In this document: positions 19,162 through 28,656 of the stretch, in pieces
How positions within the stretch are numbered: the stretch's first letter is position 1
How the letters are laid out: each line of letters begins with the position of its first letter
Assembly (NCBI RefSeq): GCF_947632445.1
Contig: NZ_CANRPM010000001.1
Coordinates: forward strand, 86,519-150,518
Source of the DNA: an uncultured Bacteroides sp.
GTDB taxonomy: Bacteria > Bacteroidota > Bacteroidia > Bacteroidales > Bacteroidaceae
Reading direction: 5' to 3'
Length of the DNA stretch: 64,000 bases
Position numbers and translations under genes: made by a program
Notes under the pieces: model-generated
The model's input: only the letters and a program-made list of their open reading frames with translations
Told to the model about the DNA's origin: nothing
Database searches by the model: none

Positions 19162-20451
19162 ATGGGAAAACTATATCAATACTTACCCGGGGAATTGGTT
19201 AATTTCGTTCTGGTAACCCTTTTCTCTCTGCTCATCGGGCTTTCACAACGAAGAATAAGCCTGAAGCGCGAGGGCGAGACTACACTCTTCGGAACCGACC
19301 GTACATTCACCTTCATCGGCATTCTGGGCTACTTGCTCTACATTCTTGACCCTACGGACTATCGGCTGTTCATGGGCGGAGGTATGATATTGGGGCTGCT
19401 ATTGGCTCTAAACTATTATGTAAAGCAGACACGCTACCGCGTGTTCGGTGTGACAACCATTGTCATTGCCTTGATAACCTACTGCCTGGCTCCTATCGTA
19501 GCGACCCAGCCTTCCTGGTTTTATGTAATGGTTGTCGTAACGGTATTGCTGTTCACCGAATTGAAGCATACTTTCACCGAGCTGGCCCAACGCATGAAAA
19601 ACGATGAAATGACGACTTTGGCCAAGTTTCTTGCTATCAGCGGCATCATCCTCCCCATGCTTCCCAAAGAGAACCTGATACCGGGTATCGACCTGGCACC
19701 TTACAGCATCTGGCTGGCAACGGTCGTCGTTTCGGGCATCTCTTACCTTTCCTATCTGTTGCGGCGATATGTGTTCCATCAGTCCGGTCTGTTGGTTTCC
19801 GGCATCATAGGCGGACTTTACAGCAGTACGGCCACCATTTCCGTGCTGGCGCGTAAAAGCCGTTCGGCTACAGCGGAAGAGGCTCCTGAATATGCCGCTT
19901 CCATGCTAATGGCTGTGAGCATGATGTTTTTGCGCTTCCTGATACTGATCGGCATCTTCAGCCGTGAGACATTAGCCTGTATCTACCCTTATCTCCTGAT
20001 TATGGCAATAGTCACGGCCGGCGTAGCCTGGTATATACACTCCAGACTGCCGGCTTCCGTAATAGGCAGAGTGGAGGAAGAAGACAGCAGCAATCCGCTG
20101 GAATTCAAAGTTGCACTGATCTTCGCCGTATTGTTCGTCGTATTTACAGTGGCTACCCACTACACCTTGATTTACGCCGGAACCGAAGGTCTGAACCTGC
20201 TCTCCTTTATTTCCGGCTTCAGCGATATTACTCCCTTTATTCTCAACTTGCTGCAAGGCACCGGCAGGGTAGCCACCGTCGTCATTACAGCTTGCAGCAT
20301 GCAGGCCATCATCAGTAATATCATCGTAAACATGTGCTACGGGTTGGGGTTCGCCGGACGGAAAAGCACCCTCCGTCCTTGGATCTTGCGAGGCTTCGGC
20401 ATTGTAATTGCCATAAACCTGTCTCTGCTTCTATTCTTCTATCTGGTATAA
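19162..20451 (+). CDS. MgtC/SapB-DUF4010 family membrane protein
   Basis: ALLIGL-like SLLIGLSQRR; TFTFIGILGYLLY; IIGGLYSSTATISVLARKSR. Confidence 0.8.
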   Translation: MGKLYQYLPGELVNFVLVTLFSLLIGLSQRRISLKREGETTLFGTDRTFTFIGILGYLLYILDPTDYRLFMGGGMILGLLLALNYYVKQTRYRVFGVTTIVIALITYCLAPIVATQPSWFYVMVVVTVLLFTELKHTFTELAQRMKNDEMTTLAKFLAISGIILPMLPKENLIPGIDLAPYSIWLATVVVSGISYLSYLLRRYVFHQSGLLVSGIIGGLYSSTATISVLARKSRSATAEEAPEYAASMLMAVSMMFLRFLILIGIFSRETLACIYPYLLIMAIVTAGVAWYIHSRLPASVIGRVEEEDSSNPLEFKVALIFAVLFVVFTVATHYTLIYAGTEGLNLLSFISGFSDITPFILNLLQGTGRVATVVITACSMQAIISNIIVNMCYGLGFAGRKSTLRPWILRGFGIVIAINLSLLLFFYLV

Positions 20452-20631
20452 GCGGCATCCACCACAGATAATGGATGCTGCGAAGCCATCCCCTATTGAC
20501 CTTTTTTAACTACAAATTTATCGTAATCGCAATAAAAGCAATTATTTTTGCTGCCCGTATGTGATTTAAAGGCACATGCAACGACTGATAAGACGATAAC
20601 AAGAACAGTCAAATAAATTAGGAAAAAACGC

Positions 20632-23172
20632 ATGAACTTAAAAACTACCGTGCTGCTATGGATGCTTTTCATATCCGGGCTGGCAGTAGCACAGAACGCA
20701 GTTGTCTCTTCTTTTCAGCTGAAAGGAATTCTGCTCGACTCGCTGACACAGGAGGGAGAACCTTATGCCACCATTCGTGTAGCACGTAAATCGACACCCG
20801 ACAAACCGGTAAAAATGATGGTTTCCGATATGAAAGGATGCTTTCAAGAAAACGTAAAGGGAACCGGACATTTCATTATGACCATCACGTCTGTAGGACG
20901 TAATCCCATTGTGAAAGAATTTTCCGTCAAAGCCGGTCAGAAGCTGGTGGATTTTGGTACGTTGTATATCACTGATGCCTCCAACGAACTGGGCCAAGTG
21001 GAAGTCGTAGCACAGAAACCGCTGGTAAAAGCTGATATTGACAAAATTGAATACAACGTAAAAGACGACCCCGACTCGGAAACCAATTCCCTGCTCGAGA
21101 TGCTCCGCAAGGTGCCGTTAGTGACCGTAGACGGAGAAGACAACATTCAGGTAAATGGCAGCAGCTCGTTCAAGGTCTACGTAAACGGAAAGCCCAACAA
21201 CATGATGAGCAATAATCCGACGGAAGTGCTGAAAAGCATGCCCGCCAATACGATCAAGCATATTGAAGTCATCACCAATCCGGGTCCGAAGTACGATGCC
21301 GAAGGTGTAGGAGGTATTCTGAACATTGTGACCGAAGGCGGCGGATTCGAGGGCTATACCGTGACGCTGAGCGGCAATGTAAACAACCGGGGTGCCGGCG
21401 GCGGTCTGTTCGGTACCGTACAGAAAGGCAAGTTTACCGTGAGCGCCCGCTACAATTACAATCACAACGACAACCCACGCAGTTATTCAGGCGGAATGCA
21501 ACGGGCTACGGACACCGGCGCGGAAGTTGCCAATTTAGACTATGAAGGCAGCAGCAAAGGCAGCGGTTCTTTCCAATCGGGCAGCATGGAGGCCAGCTAC
21601 GAAATTGATTCACTGAACCTGATTTCCGCCTCATTCGGTTTGTGGGGAGGCGGAAATAACAGTCATGGCAGCAGCGATTATGTCGGCAATTCACCTTTGG
21701 ACAACCACCTGCTTTACCAGTACGGCATTGGGAGCCGCAGTAAATCGTCCTGGTATTCTATCGACGGCGGAATTGATTACCAACGTCTTTCCCCCACCAT
21801 AAAGGGACGCATGTTCACCCTTTCTTATAAGGTGAATACACGCCCGCAGACATCGGACTCCTATTCGGAATACGACATCGCCTATGGCCATGATGACTGG
21901 GCCGGCTACCTGCGCCGACTGGAAGACCAGCACAATGACGGAAGCCAGAATACGACCGAACACACGTTCCAGGCAGACTACACAACCCCCATTGGCAAGC
22001 TGCATACCATCGAATCGGGCGTAAAGTATATCTTACGCAACAACTCTTCAGACAACGACCGTTACCTGCGGACGGCAGCCAACAACTCGGACTATGTATT
22101 CGACGAGGAGTACAGCACGCACTACCGCCATCAGAACGACATCATCGCAGCCTATCTGGGCTACGGCCTGAAGTGGAAGAAACTGTCAGGACGTTTGGGC
22201 CTCCGATACGAACATACCATCGAGGACGTGAAATACCTCCTGGGACGCGGCGATGACTTCCGCAAGAACTACGACAACATGGTACCCTCCGCCTCACTGG
22301 GCTGGGAGCTGACCGACCTGTCCAACCTTCGTTTGGGCTACAACATGCGCATCTATCGTCCCGGCATCTGGTATCTGAATCCCTATCTGAACGACAGCAA
22401 TCCGTCCAGCCTCAGCCAGGGCAACCCGGAACTGGACAGTGAAAAGAGCCATGCCTTTGATTTAAGTTATAGCAACTTCACGCCGAAGTTCAACATCAAC
22501 GTATCCGCCCGCTATTCGTTTACGAACAACAGCATCCAGTCTGTCACCAACCTTGTATCCGAAGATGATATTCCCGACCTTTCGGAAGACAAAAAAACAG
22601 GCAAGGACGTGCTCTACACTACCTATCAGAACATCGGCAAAAGCCGTAATCTCAACCTGAGCGCCTATGTCAACTGGAACGCCACAAAAGACACCCGTGT
22701 CTATGCCAACCTGTTCGGCGGCTATACGCACCTGAAAGGAGCCAACGGACTGGAAAACGACGGATGGAACCTCTTTGCCTATGGCGGCGCGCAGCAGACT
22801 TTCAAATACGACTGGCGTCTGAGTGTAAATGTCTTTGGCCAAACCCCGTGGATCATGCTGCAAGGTAAAGGAAGCAGTTTCTTCAGCTACAGCCTGAACC
22901 TGAACAAGTCATTCATGAACCGCCGCCTGTCGCTATCGGCCTTTGCAAGCAACTTCTTCAAGAAATATAACAAGTTTGAGTCGCACATCGAAGGACAGGG
23001 ATTTATCCAGGACAGCTGGAACAAGCACCCGCAAATGCGCTTCGGACTGAGTGTCAGCTACCGCATCGGTGAACTGAAAGCCAGCGTAAAGAAAGCCGCA
23101 CGCACCATCACGAACGACGACGTGAAGTCGGGTGGCGACAGCGGCGCTCCCGGAAGTGAAGGCGGCGAATGA
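20632..23172 (+). CDS. TonB-dependent-receptor-like outer membrane beta-barrel (CarboxypepD_reg + plug + barrel)
   Basis: Signal peptide; carboxypeptidase-regulatory-like fold; plug VNGSSSFKVYVNGKPNNMMSNNPTEVLKSMPANTIKHIEVITNPGPKYDAEGVGGILNI. Confidence 0.9.
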   Translation: MNLKTTVLLWMLFISGLAVAQNAVVSSFQLKGILLDSLTQEGEPYATIRVARKSTPDKPVKMMVSDMKGCFQENVKGTGHFIMTITSVGRNPIVKEFSVKAGQKLVDFGTLYITDASNELGQVEVVAQKPLVKADIDKIEYNVKDDPDSETNSLLEMLRKVPLVTVDGEDNIQVNGSSSFKVYVNGKPNNMMSNNPTEVLKSMPANTIKHIEVITNPGPKYDAEGVGGILNIVTEGGGFEGYTVTLSGNVNNRGAGGGLFGTVQKGKFTVSARYNYNHNDNPRSYSGGMQRATDTGAEVANLDYEGSSKGSGSFQSGSMEASYEIDSLNLISASFGLWGGGNNSHGSSDYVGNSPLDNHLLYQYGIGSRSKSSWYSIDGGIDYQRLSPTIKGRMFTLSYKVNTRPQTSDSYSEYDIAYGHDDWAGYLRRLEDQHNDGSQNTTEHTFQADYTTPIGKLHTIESGVKYILRNNSSDNDRYLRTAANNSDYVFDEEYSTHYRHQNDIIAAYLGYGLKWKKLSGRLGLRYEHTIEDVKYLLGRGDDFRKNYDNMVPSASLGWELTDLSNLRLGYNMRIYRPGIWYLNPYLNDSNPSSLSQGNPELDSEKSHAFDLSYSNFTPKFNINVSARYSFTNNSIQSVTNLVSEDDIPDLSEDKKTGKDVLYTTYQNIGKSRNLNLSAYVNWNATKDTRVYANLFGGYTHLKGANGLENDGWNLFAYGGAQQTFKYDWRLSVNVFGQTPWIMLQGKGSSFFSYSLNLNKSFMNRRLSLSAFASNFFKKYNKFESHIEGQGFIQDSWNKHPQMRFGLSVSYRIGELKASVKKAARTITNDDVKSGGDSGAPGSEGGE

Positions 23173-23184
23173 TGCTGCCGCAAC

Positions 23185-23263
23185 ACAGTGCTTTCTGAGA
23201 TGCTGACACAGTGCTTCCTTACCCTCTCATACCGTGCTTTATGAGGAGGTGAGAAAGCACTGT
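23185..23263. repeat. AGTGCTTT-type repeat cluster/palindrome
   Basis: ACAGTGCTTT...ACACAGTGCTTCC...ACCGTGCTTTATGAGGAGGTGAGAAAGCACTGT. Confidence 0.65.
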
Positions 23264-23333
23264 ATGAGACCCTCAGGATATATAACATCAGGGTACAAGA
23301 AAATACAGCAACGGGGAAGCATGGAATGCAACA

Positions 23334-24041
23334 TCAAATGGCAGCTTTCGCCAGTGTCAGTATGCTGATGCGCAAGCCCTCAATGCCGGCGAAAGCATCG
23401 GCACAGGCGGTCACCGTAGAACCGGTAGTCAGCACATCGTCCACCAGCAGAATATGCTTGCCCGTATAGCGTTCGGGATGGTCTGTCTGAAAAATGCCTG
23501 CCACATTCTCCCACCGCTCGTAAGCTGACTTACGAGTCTGTGTCGGCGAATGCACACATCTCTTTACCGTCTGTATATCCAGCTTGATTCCCGTCACATC
23601 CGCAATACCGGAGGCTAAGCATTCACTTTGATTATATCCCCTCGCCCGCTGCTTACGGGGATGCAAAGGGACCGGTACAATGGCATCTATCCCATCGAAA
23701 AAACCGCTTCCGGCAATTTCTTCCGCCACAAGACGTCCCATCGTCCGGCCAATATCCGCCTTTCCACCGTATTTCAGCAGATGGAGAATATGCCGAAAAT
23801 CACTTCCCTTATGATAAAGGAAATAGGAGGTGGCACGCTCCAACGGAATCTTTCCCCAAAACAGTTTCTCCACCGGATTGTCCCGCTCCAAGTGCCAATT
23901 TGTGCGGGGCATGTCGATGTTGCAGCGCAGGCAAATCACTTCTTCACCCTCGTGCAAGCACGTTCCGCAGACGACACACCGACGGGGAAAGAACAGATGT
24001 GCCAGCCCCTGTAGCCAAAGTTTCCAACTGCCGGTCTTCAT
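23334..24041 (-). CDS. ComF family phosphoribosyltransferase
   Basis: Zn-ribbon CVVCGTCLHEGEEVICLRC; PRTase HILLVDDVLTTGSTVTACADAF. Confidence 0.93.
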   Translation of the reverse strand: MKTGSWKLWLQGLAHLFFPRRCVVCGTCLHEGEEVICLRCNIDMPRTNWHLERDNPVEKLFWGKIPLERATSYFLYHKGSDFRHILHLLKYGGKADIGRTMGRLVAEEIAGSGFFDGIDAIVPVPLHPRKQRARGYNQSECLASGIADVTGIKLDIQTVKRCVHSPTQTRKSAYERWENVAGIFQTDHPERYTGKHILLVDDVLTTGSTVTACADAFAGIEGLRISILTLAKAAI

Positions 24042-24052
24042 TTCTTCTGTCC

Positions 24053-24856
24053 TTACAACCCTTCGGGGAGACATCCTTGAATAATTTCTAAGAACGTATC
24101 GTGTAAGGCGCCATTGGTCGCTACGATGTGATGCCCTTCCAAGAACGATGCAGACCCTCTAAAATCTGTCACTCGTCCTCCGGCCTCCTGTATCATCAAT
24201 GCGGCAGCCGAAAAGTCCCACTTCCCGATAAAAGCCTCCAACCAAGCATCATATCGCCCTGCCGCCACATAGCAGAGTGCCAAGGCGGCCGACCCGTTCA
24301 TACGGATCGCGGCGGCCTTTCCGTAAAGCCGTTGCATCAGATGCTCCGCCGTAGAGGCATACAGCCGGGCATTGTAGGGAAGTTCGGCCACGACATAGGC
24401 ATCGTCTAAAGAAACGACATCGGATACCCGAATCCGGTCTCCGTTCAGATAAGCTCCCCCATCCTTCCAGGCATAGAAACATTCGTCGCGCACAGGTTCA
24501 TAGACCACGCCCAGCAGCAGTTCGCCGCGACTCCGCAAAGCGATACTCACACAATAAGGCGCCACGTCGTGAATATAGTTCGTCGTACCGTCCAACGGGT
24601 CGACCACCCAGCAGAACGGTTCATTGTGATAGTCAGCCGAACCCTCTTCGGCAATAAAACCGGCTTCGGGCATTAATGCATGCAACGCAGACACAACCCG
24701 TCGCTCGGCTTCCTTATCGACATACGACACATAGTCATGGGCATTCTTCTGCTCCACGACTTCCCGACGAAAATTCTTCCGTTCTTCCTTCAAGAAATGT
24801 CCGGCTTTCCGGGCTATCCGACAGACTTCTCCTGTCAGCCATTTCAGATTATCCAT
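24053..24856 (-). CDS. suhB: Inositol monophosphatase family protein
   Basis: FIAEEGS; WVVDPLDGTTNYIHDVAPYCVSIAL; GKWDFSAAALMIQEAGGRVTDF. Confidence 0.9.
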   Translation of the reverse strand: MDNLKWLTGEVCRIARKAGHFLKEERKNFRREVVEQKNAHDYVSYVDKEAERRVVSALHALMPEAGFIAEEGSADYHNEPFCWVVDPLDGTTNYIHDVAPYCVSIALRSRGELLLGVVYEPVRDECFYAWKDGGAYLNGDRIRVSDVVSLDDAYVVAELPYNARLYASTAEHLMQRLYGKAAAIRMNGSAALALCYVAAGRYDAWLEAFIGKWDFSAAALMIQEAGGRVTDFRGSASFLEGHHIVATNGALHDTFLEIIQGCLPEGL

Positions 24857-24938
24857 ATCTCAATCCTTAAATTCAACCAAAAATAACGGTTTCCTACACA
24901 TTTACCAAAGAATATATCCTAAGATTTTACTAATTGCT

Positions 24939-24947
24939 TACCTTTGC
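24939..24947 (+). promoter_or_regulatory. Putative -7 box of the NUDIX gene
   Basis: TACCTTTGC; lies inside the tool-called ORF start (24934), so the true start is probably 24976/24982. Confidence 0.5.
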
Positions 24948-24975
24948 AGGCAATACCAACATTCCAAATACTTTG

Positions 24976-25509
24976 ATGAGCATGACTGAGCATCCTCTCT
25001 CCCAATTCGCCTATTGTCCCAAATGTGGTTCTCCCCGTTTCGGGATACATAACGGAAAGTCCAAACAATGTCCCGATTGCGGCTTTGTCTACTACTTCAA
25101 CCCGTCCTCGGCTACAGTGGCCTTTATCGTCAATACCCGACACGAGCTGCTCGTATGCCGGCGTGCCAAGGAACCCGCCAAAGGGACACTCGACCTGCCC
25201 GGAGGCTTTGTCGACCTGTATGAAACGGCCGAAGAAGGTGTGGCGCGCGAAGTACTGGAGGAAACCGGTATGACTGTTACGCAGGCACGATACCTGTTCT
25301 CCCTGCCCAATCTGTATCTTTACTCAGGCTTCACGGTCCATACGCTCGACATGTTCTTCCGTTGTCAGGTAGAAGACACACTCCATTTTCAGGCGATGGA
25401 CGATGCGGCAGATACCTTCTTTGTTCCCTTCGAGAAATTACAACCGGAGGAATTCGGACTTGCCTCCATCAGAGAAGGATTAAAGAAATTCCTGAAAGGA
25501 TTTGTGTAA
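24976..25509 (+). CDS. NUDIX hydrolase with N-terminal zinc ribbon
   Basis: CPKCGSPRFGIHNGKSKQCPDCGFVYY; Nudix box GGFVDLYETAEEGVAREVLEETGM. Confidence 0.93.
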   Translation: MSMTEHPLSQFAYCPKCGSPRFGIHNGKSKQCPDCGFVYYFNPSSATVAFIVNTRHELLVCRRAKEPAKGTLDLPGGFVDLYETAEEGVAREVLEETGMTVTQARYLFSLPNLYLYSGFTVHTLDMFFRCQVEDTLHFQAMDDAADTFFVPFEKLQPEEFGLASIREGLKKFLKGFV

Positions 25510-25593
25510 TATCCTAAAAAATATCAACAGGGCAAAGAAATGCCGGTCAAAAGACGTACTTTTGTGAATACACTTATTACATATATAAAGGAC

Positions 25594-28500
25594 ATGAAGC
25601 ATAAATTCTCACGCATACTCTGTGCAGCACTGTATTGTGCTCCGTTAGTTGTAGCGGCACAGAACACCGAAAAAGCGGCCTCCTTGCAGCAGGATTATCA
25701 GGAAGGAAAGACCTTGTTCCAAGAAAAAGCCTATGCAGCTGCCATTACTCCCTTGCGGGCTTTCTTACAGAAAGCTGAAACCGAAGGCTCTCAGCCGCCG
25801 CATACAGGCGAAGTACTGGAAGCCGAATATATGTTGGCCTGTTCCGCCTATGAAATGAGAGACGGACGGAGCAATGAATTCCTACGGGATTTCTTGGACA
25901 ACCATCCCGATACGCCCCATGCCAACCGCATCTATGCACTGATGGCGTCCAACTATTTCTTCTCACAGGACTATGACAATGCGCTGGCCTTGTTCAACGC
26001 TTCCGATCTGTCTCTGCTGGCAGACCATGAACGCGACGACATGACATACCGCAGGGCCATGTGTTATCTGGAGACAGGGAAAGTAAAGGAAGCGGCTATC
26101 TGGTTCGAAACGCTGAAAAACACCGGATCACGCTATGAAACAGACTGTACCTACTATCTGTCTTACATCCGCTACACCCAGCAACGCTACGACGAGGCTC
26201 TGAACGGCTTCCTCACCTTGCAGGACAACGACAAATACAAAGCGCTGACCCCCTACTATATCGCAGAAATCTATCTGATAAAGAAACAATACGACAAAGC
26301 GGAAATTGTAGCCCAAAACTATCTCTCCGCCTACCCCGGCAACGAGAATACGGCAGAGATGTACCGCATCATCGGATCGGCCTGCTACCACATGGGGAAA
26401 TACCATGAAGCCATGCAGGCGTTCGAACAGGATGGTGCCGCCACCCGTCGCGATGCCCTGTACATGTATGGCCTGGCTAACTATCATTGCGGCGTCTACA
26501 GCCAGGTGCCCGTATTGCTGTCCCGCGTCACGCAGGAAAAAGATGCTCTGAGCCAGAACGCTTACCTGCACATGGGCTTGGCCTATCTCAAATTGGCTGA
26601 AAAGAATAAAGCCCGCATGGCGTTCGAACAAGCTGCCGCTTCGGATGCCAACAGAGCCGTCAAAGAACAGGCATCCTACAATTATGCCCTCTGCATCCAC
26701 GAAACATCCTATTCTGCCTTCGGCCAATCGGTCACCGTTTTCGAGAAATTCCTGAATGACTTTCCACAATCGGCCTATGCTGACAAGGTGAGCGATTATT
26801 TAGTTGAAGTATATATGGAAACACGCAGCTACGAAGCAGCCCTGAAGTCCATCAACCGTATCAAATCACCTAATTCGGCCATACAGAAAGCAAAAGTGCG
26901 CGTCCTGTTCCAACTGGGTACACAAGCCTTTGCCAATGCCGACTTCCAGAAAGCAATCAACTACTTCGGCCAGTCTTTCCAATATGCGGCCCTCTTCGGC
27001 CAGCAAGGCAAAAGAGAACAAGGCAAAGCAGCCTATTGGCGTGGCGAATCCTACTACCGTCTGGGACAAATGCAGCAAGCAGCCGACGACTTTAACCGCT
27101 ATCTGAACTGCAATCCCGACACGAACAACGAGATGTATGCACTGGCCCACTACAACTTAGGATACATCGCTTTCCATCGCAAGAACTACACCGATGCCGA
27201 AAGCTATTTCAATCGCTACATCCAACTGGAGAAAGGGCAAAATCCGGCAGCCTTGGCTGACACTTATAACCGTCTGGGCGACTGCTGCCTCCATGTACGC
27301 CGTTTCGATGAAGCCATCCGCTACTATACCCGTGCCGAGAACATGGGAACGGCTTCGGGCGACTATTCCTACTACCAACTGGCTTTGGTGGCCGGTCTGC
27401 AAAAAGACTACAACGGCAAGATAACGCTGCTCGACCAACTGGCACAGAAATATCCCAATTCACCCTATGCCATCAACGGGTTATATGAAAAAGGACGTTC
27501 GTATGTACAAAGCAATCAAAGCGCCCAGGCCATCGCAACCTTCCGCGAGCTATTATCCAAATATCCCGAAAGTCCTATCGCACGCAAGGCTGCCGCTGAA
27601 ATAGGCCTTCTCTACTATCAAAACGAAGACTACAACCGGGCTATCGAAGCCTACAAGCACGTCATCATGAAATATCCGGGCAGTGAAGAAGCCCGTTTGG
27701 CCATGCGCGACCTGAAAACCATCTACGTGGATGCCAATCGCGTGGACGAATATGCTGCCCTGGCCGCACAGATGCCGGGCCAGATACGTTTTGAAGCCAG
27801 CGAACAGGACTCGCTGACCTACATCGCCGCCGAGAAGGTTTATATGAAAGGCGAAATTGCATCCGCCAAGACAAGCTTCGAACGCTATATTCAAAGCTAT
27901 CCTGAAGGTGCTTTCTGCCTGAATGCCCACTATTATCTCTGCCTTATCGGCAAAGAACAGAAGGACGACGAAGCCGTATTGCTGCATGCAGGCAAGCTAC
28001 TCGAATTCCCCAACAGCCCTTATGCCGGAGAGGTCTTGCCCATGCATGCCGAAATCCTCTTCAACCGCCAGCAATACGACTTGGCGCTGGCCGATTACAA
28101 GCAACTGCAAGCTCGCGCTACTACTACCGAATACAGACAGTTGGGAACTACGGGCGTACTGCGTTGCGGCGTACTCTTGAAAGACGACGTAGAAACCATC
28201 CATGCAGCCACTGCCTTACTGTCGGAAACCAAACTGACACCCGAACTGCAAAACGAAGCTTTGTACTATCGAGCCAAGGCTTACCTCAACCAAAAGGCAC
28301 AACAAAAGGCAACCGAAGACTTGCAGGTACTGGCTAAAGACACACGCACACTCTATGGCGCCGAAGCCAAATACCTGCTTGCCCAACAACTGTATGACAA
28401 CGGCGATTACACGGCAGCCGAGAAGGAAGTACTCGATTTCATTGAACAGAGCACTCCGCATGCCTACTGGCTGGCACGCAGCTTTATCCTCCTGTCCGAT

Positions 28501-28626
28501 GTATATGTAGCTATGGACAAGAAACTCGATGCACGCCAATATCTCCTCAGTCTGCAACAGAACTACCAGGCAGACGATGACATCGCCGGAATGATTGAAG
28601 AAAGATTAGCTAAACTGAAAGAATAA
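25594..28626 (+). CDS. Tetratricopeptide-repeat lipoprotein/periplasmic protein
   Basis: Signal-like N-terminus MKHKFSRILCAALYCAPLVVAAQ; many TPR units (e.g. NLGYIAFHRKNYTDAESYFNRYIQL). Confidence 0.9.
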   Translation: MKHKFSRILCAALYCAPLVVAAQNTEKAASLQQDYQEGKTLFQEKAYAAAITPLRAFLQKAETEGSQPPHTGEVLEAEYMLACSAYEMRDGRSNEFLRDFLDNHPDTPHANRIYALMASNYFFSQDYDNALALFNASDLSLLADHERDDMTYRRAMCYLETGKVKEAAIWFETLKNTGSRYETDCTYYLSYIRYTQQRYDEALNGFLTLQDNDKYKALTPYYIAEIYLIKKQYDKAEIVAQNYLSAYPGNENTAEMYRIIGSACYHMGKYHEAMQAFEQDGAATRRDALYMYGLANYHCGVYSQVPVLLSRVTQEKDALSQNAYLHMGLAYLKLAEKNKARMAFEQAAASDANRAVKEQASYNYALCIHETSYSAFGQSVTVFEKFLNDFPQSAYADKVSDYLVEVYMETRSYEAALKSINRIKSPNSAIQKAKVRVLFQLGTQAFANADFQKAINYFGQSFQYAALFGQQGKREQGKAAYWRGESYYRLGQMQQAADDFNRYLNCNPDTNNEMYALAHYNLGYIAFHRKNYTDAESYFNRYIQLEKGQNPAALADTYNRLGDCCLHVRRFDEAIRYYTRAENMGTASGDYSYYQLALVAGLQKDYNGKITLLDQLAQKYPNSPYAINGLYEKGRSYVQSNQSAQAIATFRELLSKYPESPIARKAAAEIGLLYYQNEDYNRAIEAYKHVIMKYPGSEEARLAMRDLKTIYVDANRVDEYAALAAQMPGQIRFEASEQDSLTYIAAEKVYMKGEIASAKTSFERYIQSYPEGAFCLNAHYYLCLIGKEQKDDEAVLLHAGKLLEFPNSPYAGEVLPMHAEILFNRQQYDLALADYKQLQARATTTEYRQLGTTGVLRCGVLLKDDVETIHAATALLSETKLTPELQNEALYYRAKAYLNQKAQQKATEDLQVLAKDTRTLYGAEAKYLLAQQLYDNGDYTAAEKEVLDFIEQSTPHAYWLARSFILLSDVYVAMDKKLDARQYLLSLQQNYQADDDIAGMIEERLAKLKE

Positions 28627-28656
28627 CAAGATTTTCCTCATAAATAACAAACGAAT

